Below, piece after piece: positions 1 through 5,246 of a DNA stretch of 7,765 bases; the stretch's first letter is position 1, and each line of letters opens with the position of its first letter. The DNA lies in contig JAQSDP010000060.1 of NCBI GenBank assembly GCA_029945985.1, positions 1 to 7,765 of the forward strand. The letters are read 5' to 3'. A program made the position numbers and the translations under genes. The notes under the pieces are model-generated. The model had not been told where the DNA came from, made no database searches, and saw only the letters and a list, made by a program, of their open reading frames with translations. The stretch is from a bacterium. Its GTDB lineage: Bacteria; Acidobacteriota; Blastocatellia; Pyrinomonadales; Pyrinomonadaceae.

Positions 1-438
1 GACCCTGAAACCCATCTGATCCCGATCGCACTGCAGGCAGCCGCCGGCATTCGAGAGGCGGTCGACGTGTTCGGTAATGATTACCCGACGCGTGACAACA
101 CGTGCGTTCGCGATTATATCCACGTCATTGACCTCGCAAGGGCTCACATCCTCGCTTTAGAGGCGCCGTCACCCAGCCGGGTTTACAATCTTGGTTGCGG
201 CGGCGAAGGATATTCGGTTAACGAAGTGCTCGAAACGGCCGAGGCCGTTACAGGACTTCCGATCAAGCGGAGATTTGCGCCAAGACGGCCCGGAGATCCT
301 CCGACTCTCATCGCCAGCAGCGAACTGATAAAGCGGGAACTGGGATGGGAGCCGCGGCACCAAGATCTCTCCGACATCGTCGGGTCCGCGTGGTCCTGGA
401 TGCAGAAAAAGCATTCGCATGAAGCCGAGGGAATGTAA
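1..438 (+). CDS. galE: UDP-glucose 4-epimerase, C-terminal part (5' end outside window)
   Basis: This is the last 145 codons of a GalE-type NAD-dependent epimerase, which interconverts UDP-glucose and UDP-galactose (or related UDP-sugars) in the cytoplasm. The reading frame is open from base 1, so the gene starts upstream; roughly 180-190 residues, with the Rossmann GxxGxxG and YxxxK motifs, are missing. Visible family signatures are HLIP near the start, the FGNDYPTRDNTCVRDYIHV block with the nucleotide-sugar-binding RDYIHV segment, YNLGCGGEGYSV, the RRPGDPP loop, and LGWEPRH near the C-terminus. The closely related UDP-pentose or UDP-glucuronate epimerases are possible, but the TCVRDYIHV block is most typical of GalE. 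It runs convergently into the GH1 gene with a 25-bp gap. Its product would supply UDP-galactose for polysaccharide synthesis or channel galactose from glycosidases, which fits the neighbours but is inference. Confidence 0.9.
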   Translation, partial: DPETHLIPIALQAAAGIREAVDVFGNDYPTRDNTCVRDYIHVIDLARAHILALEAPSPSRVYNLGCGGEGYSVNEVLETAEAVTGLPIKRRFAPRRPGDPPTLIASSELIKRELGWEPRHQDLSDIVGSAWSWMQKKHSHEAEGM

Positions 439-463
439 GTCCCTGACCGACGCAGCCCAGAAT

Positions 464-1825
464 CTACAATGCCCACTCAAGCGATGGTGCTGGAGAGATG
501 GCGTGCCCGATCTCACCGATGCTCTCGACGGGATCGTTGATGTACGAGTGGTACTTTGCGACCAGCGGCGAAGGCTGCCACCTCGGTCCGACTTTTTCGC
601 GATTCAGGTGATATAGCCCGAGCTCGAGGTAATAGTTCTCCAACGGATCAGTGCCGAAGCGGTAGCGCCAGTCGATCATGGTAAACATGGGAAACCAAGT
701 GTAGCCTATGATCGGGATGCCCGCCGTACGCAGCTCTTTCACGACAGACACGCTCGATTCGAGCCAGCGCTCCCGAACTTCGTTGGGTCCGACGGCGCTC
801 GTTTCAGTTATCATCACCGGAGCCTTGTAGCGTTCGTAGTATTTCGTGATGAGTTCTGCAAAACCTTCTCCTTCCTGCTCCGTTTCGCGGTAGGCCAGCC
901 GCCCCTTTTTGTCGATGTACAACTGCCGGGTCGACCATTGCGGGTAAAAATTGAGGCCAATCACGTCGATCTCGCAGCGGCTTTGTTCGAGTTCGACAAG
1001 CGAGTCCGGGATTGCCCCATTTCTAACTAACCACGAGAAAAGCTCATGATTGTGGTCAAGCCGGCCGGATATCAGATCGAAACACAGGAACCCCCGCATT
1101 TCTTCTTCACGCGCAAGCGAACGAAGGTCATCGCTTACGGTACGGTTCAAACCCGTCGCCTCCACATAGACCATCACGGCCGACGGGTCGATTTGCTTTA
1201 TATTCTTGACGGTGCGGACAATGCCCTTCGCCAGTTGAAGCATTATCCGAATGTAGCCCTTGTCGCCTTTGAGATAGGGAGGCCACAACCCGCGAAGGCC
1301 GCACATCATCGAATTAATGATCGGCTCATTAAGGGGCGTGTACCAATTGACTAAATGTTTGTAACGGCTCGCAAACTCAGCGGCGTAATCCGCCACGTAC
1401 CTCGGGTAATCACGATGAACGAACTCCCGTTCAAGCCATAGCGGACAGCCATAATGCATCAAATCGATGATCGGCCGCACCTTATATTTCTGGACCAGGC
1501 ACGAGATGACATCGTCGGTCCACGCCCAGTCGTACTTCCCCGGAGATGGCTCGACTCGGTACCACGGCACTCCCCATCTAACGGACTTTAGGCCGAGGTC
1601 GCCGATCAGTTGCAGATCCTCTTCCCAATGCTCGTAATGGCCCATCAGCTCATATTCGTCTAACGAGCGGTGACCCGGACGCGCCTGCGGAACGAACGTA
1701 TTTTCAATCCCGGCCGCCCACAAAAAGTCGCGAGCTGCGAGCGAGATCTTCGAACCGTTCGATGAATTAGGGTTGTGGTCGTTCAAAATCTTCGTCTTGG
1801 GGAGTCGTTTGAAATTCAGGATCAA
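464..1825 (-). CDS. Glycoside hydrolase family 1-like protein (beta-glycosidase type)
   Basis: This 453-aa protein has the retaining GH1 (TIM-barrel) pattern, normally hydrolysing beta-glucosides or beta-galactosides. Visible motifs are FLWAAGIENTF (33-44) at the family's first strand, SVRWGVPWYRVEP (81-93), MHYGCPLWL (123-131), TPLNEP (163-168) with Glu167 as acid/base, LNFYPQW (291-297), MITETSA (338-344) with Glu341 as nucleophile, and a late W-rich segment (WFPMFTMIDW, 377-386) ending in RFG. Length matches the usual 440-480 aa. The sequence is divergent: the first-strand Q-x-E of classical members is replaced and the nucleophile motif is TETS rather than TENG, so substrate cannot be assigned. 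No signal peptide is visible, so it is probably cytoplasmic. The start is a TTG overlapping the TGA of the GH43 gene; the next in-frame Met is at residue 61, inside the conserved domain. It is the last gene of the leftward operon. Confidence 0.87.
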   Translation of the reverse strand: MILNFKRLPKTKILNDHNPNSSNGSKISLAARDFLWAAGIENTFVPQARPGHRSLDEYELMGHYEHWEEDLQLIGDLGLKSVRWGVPWYRVEPSPGKYDWAWTDDVISCLVQKYKVRPIIDLMHYGCPLWLEREFVHRDYPRYVADYAAEFASRYKHLVNWYTPLNEPIINSMMCGLRGLWPPYLKGDKGYIRIMLQLAKGIVRTVKNIKQIDPSAVMVYVEATGLNRTVSDDLRSLAREEEMRGFLCFDLISGRLDHNHELFSWLVRNGAIPDSLVELEQSRCEIDVIGLNFYPQWSTRQLYIDKKGRLAYRETEQEGEGFAELITKYYERYKAPVMITETSAVGPNEVRERWLESSVSVVKELRTAGIPIIGYTWFPMFTMIDWRYRFGTDPLENYYLELGLYHLNREKVGPRWQPSPLVAKYHSYINDPVESIGEIGHAISPAPSLEWAL

Positions 1826-3690
1826 GAGCCGATCTTGGTTACCCGTACCATTTCGACCGACACTCTGTCACTAGTAACGATGCCGATTCGGCTCGGGGCG
1901 CTGCTAACTTTATACCTCGCGAGATCACATCCTTCAACGTCCAATGAAAGATTGCCGTTCTGCTTTACGAATCTGTATTGCCGATAGCCGCGAGGAGGAA
2001 CGGCAACAGGAACTCGAACACGCTCCGTTGGGATCGCGGGGTCTATCCCTAGCGGAACAGTCTCAACATTTGATAGGTCGATCAGCATTTCGATCTGGTC
2101 GTTGTCGGAAAGAAGAACGAATCCGAACCCCGAACTGGCAGGAACACTAAGGTTTGCGGCAAACTCGAAGTCTCCAAAGGACCTTCCCTTCGCCGCGATC
2201 GACAAACCGCTTTCATTCCCGATCACAAGGCTTTGGTGGTCACTGCTAAGCTCCGTGGTATCCGACAGTCCTACCCATCCCAGTTCTTCGGCGTCCAGAT
2301 CGGTTTCAAATAGGTCAACAAACCCTTCAGTGAGATCGAGATTCAGGATCTCTGTCCCCGCAGATCGGGTGACCTCGATCCGAATATCCCCGCCTTCCCC
2401 ATCGAAGCTGCTCTCGTGCCAGACACGTCCATTCAACTTTAGCTGCAGCCTTCGTCCATTCACCTCGATCCAAAGGCATTGATACTCATCGAAAAGAGCG
2501 TACTGAGGTAATACGGACGACTGGCCGTCAGCCTGCGATCGAAAGTAGCCCTTTCCATCGGATAGTTCCACGCCAGCAAGCGAGCTTCCATTCTCATCGA
2601 AGATCTCGAAACGTGCATGGCCGCAATTTGTCGACAGCCGCGTAGTCGCTTCGAGGAGAAAGTCCGGCGAGACCTTGTCGAAAGTACGCGTGTCGGGCCC
2701 GGCAGCTGATTGCGGAGCGAACGGCAACGGCTGTGCCGAGATCGTCGGCCCAAGGAGAATCATTCGCTCATCGACGACATCCATCCGGTCGACCGACATC
2801 ACGCGTTCGTCGTTTACCCAGCTGTGATAAACGCAGAAAAGTTCGCGATTGTTTGGGCCAAGGACGACGCTATTGTGTCCGGGGCCAAGCACCTCGTCCA
2901 CCGATCTTAGCATCGGCAGAATTGTAGTGCCGTCTATCGACTGCTTCCATTCTTCGGAGTTCAGAAGGCTTTCTGAGACAGCATACCCGACGCCGTAGCT
3001 CTCGTTTTTCCAGTTGCCGCCGCTAAACATCTGAAAATACTTCCCCTTCCGCTTCAGGACTGTAGGCCCCTCTATCGTGTGCCAGCGAACGTTCCCCTTT
3101 TCCGCCCGGCGAGGATCGTAAACTTGCCAGTCATACCGGGCTCGCGTAACAGGACGCGGGTTTCCCTCCAGGTGAAACCAATCCAGCATTCTGTCGACCA
3201 CCGTACCCGTGCCGATGTGTGAATGCTCGAGAAAGTCGGTCGCATAGAATAGATACTTCTCGCCATCGTCATCGCTGAAAACATGGGCATCGATCGCGAA
3301 CTGCTCGTTTGTCAGACGCACTCCGCTGTCCACGAATCCTGCGTCCGGCCGGTCCGAAACAGCAACGCGTAACTCCATGTGTATCTCATTTCCGCAGCTA
3401 TAGTAGAGATAGAACCGCCCATTAGCGTAGGTAACTTCCGGAGCCCAGTAGAGCGGCGGTGCGGACGGGATCGGCTCCATCGCCGCTCCGGCATTTTCCC
3501 AGTTGATCAGATCGTTTGAGCTGATCACCGGGAATACGAGTTGCCCATCCGACGAGAAGCCCGTTGAGTAACCATAGAACGCTCCCCCAAACTTCAATAC
3601 AAACGGATCAGGAAATGACCGCTGGAAAACGGGATTGGTATATGAATTGTCGGAATGCAATATAGGTTCGCAGTTATCAGATCTCGCCAC
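1822..3690 (-). CDS. Glycoside hydrolase family 43-type beta-xylosidase/arabinosidase with C-terminal beta-sandwich extension
   Basis: This 622-aa protein carries an N-terminal five-bladed beta-propeller of the GH43 type (about residues 18-320), which removes xylose or arabinose (sometimes galactose) from glycans by inversion. The three acidic residues are visible: Asp28 in FPDPF (base), Asp134 in IDAHVF (pKa modulator) and Glu207 in TIEGP (acid). His272 in GPGHNS matches the conserved propeller-centre histidine, and YWAPEV (81-86) is a further family signature. Residues about 330-622 are beta-rich and may be one or two beta-sandwich domains, as in GH43 xylosidases and laminin-G-like modules. 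No signal peptide is seen. The start is GTG, inside the 3' end of the preceding receiver-like gene (14-bp overlap), behind only a weak GGCGGAA stretch, so translational coupling is likely. The exact substrate cannot be read from the sequence. Confidence 0.88.
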   Translation of the reverse strand: MARSDNCEPILHSDNSYTNPVFQRSFPDPFVLKFGGAFYGYSTGFSSDGQLVFPVISSNDLINWENAGAAMEPIPSAPPLYWAPEVTYANGRFYLYYSCGNEIHMELRVAVSDRPDAGFVDSGVRLTNEQFAIDAHVFSDDDGEKYLFYATDFLEHSHIGTGTVVDRMLDWFHLEGNPRPVTRARYDWQVYDPRRAEKGNVRWHTIEGPTVLKRKGKYFQMFSGGNWKNESYGVGYAVSESLLNSEEWKQSIDGTTILPMLRSVDEVLGPGHNSVVLGPNNRELFCVYHSWVNDERVMSVDRMDVVDERMILLGPTISAQPLPFAPQSAAGPDTRTFDKVSPDFLLEATTRLSTNCGHARFEIFDENGSSLAGVELSDGKGYFRSQADGQSSVLPQYALFDEYQCLWIEVNGRRLQLKLNGRVWHESSFDGEGGDIRIEVTRSAGTEILNLDLTEGFVDLFETDLDAEELGWVGLSDTTELSSDHQSLVIGNESGLSIAAKGRSFGDFEFAANLSVPASSGFGFVLLSDNDQIEMLIDLSNVETVPLGIDPAIPTERVRVPVAVPPRGYRQYRFVKQNGNLSLDVEGCDLARYKVSSAPSRIGIVTSDRVSVEMVRVTKIGS

Positions 3691-4063
3691 GGTTCCGCCC
3701 GCTCTCGAGCCACTGGGCGACTTCCTCGATAGACAAACATCGCGCCCCCGCGTTCCTTTCCCGCGAATATAAAAACACCGGCAAATCGAGATCCGGGTTC
3801 ATAAAACTGCAGATCATCTGGGAAACCGCAGTAACATCGGCGTGGACATCTCGCGGTATGGTGACCACCTCTGGAAAGTTTTCTGTTGTGAAGTCCGAGA
3901 TCAGTTCGATCGCATCCAGCGTGTCCGAAGCCTCGTATGAACTAAATGAATGTGCTGCGAGCCAGTCCGACAGCTTTACCCGATCAGACGTAGACCGCGG
4001 ATCGAACAACAATATCAGCGGTTTCCGTGCCGTTGCCGCCGCCGAACTTGCTTGCGCTTTCAT
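3677..4063 (-). CDS. Small receiver-like (degenerate CheY-fold) protein, hypothetical
   Basis: This 128-aa protein leads the leftward glycosidase operon. After a low-complexity Ala/Ser start, residues 15-100 resemble a response-regulator receiver: PLILLFDP (first strand with Asp21), a helix DRVKLSDWLAAH, the EASD segment, FPEVVTIP (63-70) where the phospho-acceptor strand should lie, and LPVFLYSRER (94-103) where the Thr/Ser strand should lie. The expected phospho-acceptor Asp and the late Lys of true receivers are not evident, so it is probably a pseudo-receiver if the fold call is right. No output domain is present. The ATG at 4063 has no clear Shine-Dalgarno sequence. It overlaps the GH43 start by 14 bp, and a 28-bp dyad lies 29-56 bp upstream. 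The assignment rests on pattern similarity only; it may be an unrelated alpha/beta protein. Confidence 0.6.
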   Translation of the reverse strand: MKAQASSAAATARKPLILLFDPRSTSDRVKLSDWLAAHSFSSYEASDTLDAIELISDFTTENFPEVVTIPRDVHADVTAVSQMICSFMNPDLDLPVFLYSRERNAGARCLSIEEVAQWLESGRNRGEI

Positions 4064-4091
4064 ATGCTTAAATCTAGTTTAACGCCGGGTG

Positions 4092-4119
4092 TAGTAATGT
4101 ATTGCGGCATACATTACTA
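4092..4119. promoter_or_regulatory. 28-bp dyad, candidate operator of the glycosidase operon
   Basis: TAGTAATGTAT (4092-4102) and ATACATTACTA (4109-4119) are perfect 11-bp inverted arms around a 6-bp centre TGCGGC, whose middle CG is also symmetric, so 24 of 28 positions obey the dyad. It sits 29-56 bp upstream of the ATG of the leftward operon. Size, symmetry and position fit a binding site for a dimeric repressor or activator. It could instead form a hairpin in the leader RNA. It is not a terminator, because no T-run follows on either strand. No regulator gene for it is present in the window. Confidence 0.55.
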
Positions 4120-4211
4120 GAAGCAGCCCTTCCGCACACCGGTTAACCATTTCTCAGCAAATATCTGCCTTTGTAGTCCGGATGACAATCCTCGCTTGTT
4201 TATTGGCTAGA

Positions 4212-4292
4212 GTTGGAGGATACCGTCAGTCCTCCGACCGATGCTGGCTTTGGAAAGGGCTAACAGCGGAGCGGAAGACTGACGGTTTGTTT
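4212..4292 (+). promoter_or_regulatory. Nested alternative hairpins with T-rich tail, attenuator-like leader element
   Basis: Two pairings compete for the same bases. Hairpin A pairs 4212-4220 with 4230-4238 (core GGAGGA with TCCTCC, 9-nt loop, one G-T pair). Stem B pairs 4222-4236 with 4272-4286 (ACCGTCAGTC with GACTGACGGT, one mismatch, then TCCG with CGGA; 14 of 15 matched; 35-nt loop) and is followed by TTGTTT. Only one can form at a time, the geometry of an antiterminator and a terminator. It lies 74 bp upstream of the lipoprotein ATG. I do not recognise a known riboswitch class. The 35-nt loop and interrupted T-run make stem B only a moderate terminator. Confidence 0.4.
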
Positions 4293-4352
4293 ACCCGGGC
4301 ACTGATCAGACCAATACGGTCGATATTGTGGCTCGAAAAATCTAAATTAAAT

Positions 4353-4357
4353 AGGGA
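4353..4357 (+). promoter_or_regulatory. Ribosome binding site of the lipoprotein gene
   Basis: AGGGA lies 8 bases before the ATG at 4366, in an AT-rich, unstructured stretch. It is one of the clearest Shine-Dalgarno sequences in the window and fixes the start used for the lipoprotein, placing the Met directly before a short lysine-bearing signal peptide. Confidence 0.65.
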
Positions 4358-4365
4358 AAAACGAT

Positions 4366-4671
4366 ATGAAGTATATATTAGGCGTATGCCTTTTAGCAGC
4401 GATGAGTACCGCGATCGGCTGCACTGCAACCACGTCGAACAACGCGAATATGTCGCGCAACTCAAACTTAAGCAACCTTAATGCGAACACAGGCTATGTG
4501 GTGAACTCCAACGGAACGATGCCATCAGCAACCCGTTCACCAACTTACTCGAATTCGATGGGCAATTCGAGCAACGGCAATTATTCGTCAAACATGAATG
4601 GCAATTCCAACGCTTACGGCAATGCAGGAACAAACCGGAATACGAACGGCAATATGAACCGAAGGCCATAG
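4366..4671 (+). CDS. Small asparagine-rich lipoprotein, hypothetical
   Basis: This 101-aa protein begins with a type II signal peptide: MKYILG, a hydrophobic core (VCLLAAMSTA) and the lipobox AIGC with Cys19 as the lipidated residue. The mature part of 83 residues contains 24 Asn plus many Ser, Gly and Thr, in loosely repeated units such as NSN, GNSN, NGNMN, with no hydrophobic stretch after Cys19 and few charged residues. It is expected to be a disordered, membrane-anchored periplasmic or outer-membrane surface protein. The family is not recognised and no function can be assigned. The start is supported by the AGGGA site 8 bases upstream. The gene is monocistronic: an attenuator-like structure precedes it and a shared hairpin terminator lies 71 bp after its stop. 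Low-complexity Asn-rich sequence evolves fast, so similarity searches may find only the signal peptide. Confidence 0.75.
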   Translation: MKYILGVCLLAAMSTAIGCTATTSNNANMSRNSNLSNLNANTGYVVNSNGTMPSATRSPTYSNSMGNSSNGNYSSNMNGNSNAYGNAGTNRNTNGNMNRRP

Positions 4672-4742
4672 TTCGTCCACACACGATGGTCAAAGGGTGG
4701 GTCGATTCGTGAAGGCGTTTGGGCCAAACCGTTCAAAACAAA

Positions 4743-4772
4743 AAAGGCATCGCTGTCTAACGCGATGCCTTT
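4743..4772. terminator. Bidirectional rho-independent terminator between convergent genes
   Basis: AAAGGCATCGC (4743-4753) and GCGATGCCTTT (4762-4772) form a perfect 11-bp stem with an 8-nt loop. On the minus strand it is followed by a long T-rich run (complement of the A-tract before 4743), only 16 bp after the stop of the Lys/Pro-rich gene, so it is a strong terminator for that gene. On the plus strand the tail is TTTCCTTT, weaker but adequate for the lipoprotein transcript. Confidence 0.85.
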
Positions 4773-4788
4773 CCTTTATGAGATTCAC

Positions 4789-5007
4789 CTATTCCGAGTA
4801 TTCGTTTTCAGGTGGTAAAGCGACGAAATAGCTCATCCCCGGTTTTTTGGGCTTTTCATCCTTCGGCTTGTCCGGTTTCGGTCTTACCGGGATGGGCTTC
4901 GGCTCTTTCGGAGGCCGCTGCTGACCGCCCCCTTGAGCAGACACAGCAAATGCCAACCCTACGACCGCTATAAGCGTGAATAATATTTGCTGCAAAGTCT
5001 TCTTCAT
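4789..5007 (-). CDS. Small secreted Lys/Pro-rich protein, hypothetical
   Basis: This 72-aa protein has a clear Sec signal peptide: MKK, a hydrophobic core (ILFTLIAVVGLAFAV) and a likely signal peptidase I cut after Ala24 in VSA-Q. The mature chain of about 48 residues starts with a Gly/Gln stretch, then residues 31-56 hold 10 Pro and 8 Lys in PKP/KPK-type repeats, and it ends with SYFVALPPENEYSE. Such a chain is likely extended and cationic, and might span or contact cell wall or a polyanion; that is inference. It has no Cys lipobox and no second membrane segment. The region upstream of the ATG is purine-rich (GGAAGAGAGAAG), which can serve as ribosome binding site. It is transcribed alone, divergent from the TspO-like gene, and ends at the shared terminator. 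The family is not recognised. Confidence 0.7.
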   Translation of the reverse strand: MKKTLQQILFTLIAVVGLAFAVSAQGGGQQRPPKEPKPIPVRPKPDKPKDEKPKKPGMSYFVALPPENEYSE

Positions 5008-5246
5008 GCCTTTCTTCTCTCTTCCGAACTAACGCCTCCGGGGAAGAGGAAAGTGCGTCCGCCGTCTTTTAAGGCAAGGCTGGTGCCACGGACGTGAATA
5101 AGACGCAACTGCGTGCAAATTGGTTGTTATCGGATCTTAGGTGAAGAACGCTGAGCTTACAAATCTTTACGTTCTCGGTTATTCTCATACGAAAACGTAA
5201 ATAACTCAATGGATAGGAAGCGGATAGCTGATAAAATCGAGTCAAT
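5008..5246. other. Divergent intergenic region between the secreted protein and TspO-like genes
   Basis: This 239-bp stretch has no supported gene except a 13-codon ORF at 5209-5250. It holds two modest inverted repeats: CGTCCG (5056-5061) with CGGACG (5089-5094), which would lie in the leader of the leftward secreted-protein gene, and TTTACGTT (5166-5173) with AACGTAAA (5194-5201) upstream of the TspO-like gene. Both promoters should be here, but I could not assign -35/-10 boxes reliably. Confidence 0.6.
5166..5201. repeat. 8-bp inverted repeat upstream of the TspO-like gene
   Basis: TTTACGTT (5166-5173) and AACGTAAA (5194-5201) are perfect inverted arms separated by 20 bases, ending 45 bp before the ATG of the TspO-like gene. 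A second, overlapping pair GTTATT (5178-5183) and AATAAC (5200-5205) competes with it. It could be an operator half-site pair or a weak leader hairpin; in AT-rich sequence, chance occurrence is also plausible. Confidence 0.3.

Larger units (their letters stand above)
4064..4365. other. Divergent intergenic region, 302 bp, rich in inverted repeats
   Basis: No convincing gene lies between the leftward receiver-like gene and the rightward lipoprotein gene. The stretch should hold both promoters. It contains a near-perfect 28-bp dyad (4092-4119), an 8-bp palindrome GGTTAACC (4141-4148), a nested hairpin system with a T-rich tail (4212-4292) and an AT-rich segment just before the lipoprotein ribosome binding site. 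I could not pick a sigma-70 -35/-10 pair with confidence on either strand. Confidence 0.75.

Noticed and set aside
2102..2482. 126-codon plus-strand frame opposite the GH43 C-terminal region
   Set aside because: Ser/Arg/Pro-rich shadow of the beta-rich GH43 coding sequence, with no independent support.
4092..4119. The dyad read as a rho-independent terminator
   Set aside because: Arms are AT-rich and no T-run follows on either strand, so an operator or leader hairpin fits better.
4312..4328. CAATA / TATTG inverted repeat before the lipoprotein gene
   Set aside because: Only five paired bases around a 7-base centre in AT-rich sequence; expected by chance.
4064..4365. Known riboswitch (cyclic di-GMP, cobalamin, TPP types)
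   Set aside because: I looked for the conserved cores I know and found none; the structure is left unclassified.
4182..4481. 99-codon plus-strand frame across the divergent intergenic region
   Set aside because: It overlaps the lipoprotein gene in another frame, runs through both arms of the hairpin system, has no ribosome binding site and an Arg/Trp/Cys-rich composition typical of a chance frame.
4478..4693. 71-codon minus-strand frame opposite the lipoprotein gene
   Set aside because: It is antisense to a gene with a clear signal peptide and ribosome binding site; its Cys/Ser-rich composition simply mirrors the Asn-rich codons.
4718..4740. GTTTGG-G-CCAAAC palindrome near the shared terminator
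   Set aside because: The one-base centre cannot form a hairpin, and it lies in a 3' region where an operator would have no obvious target.
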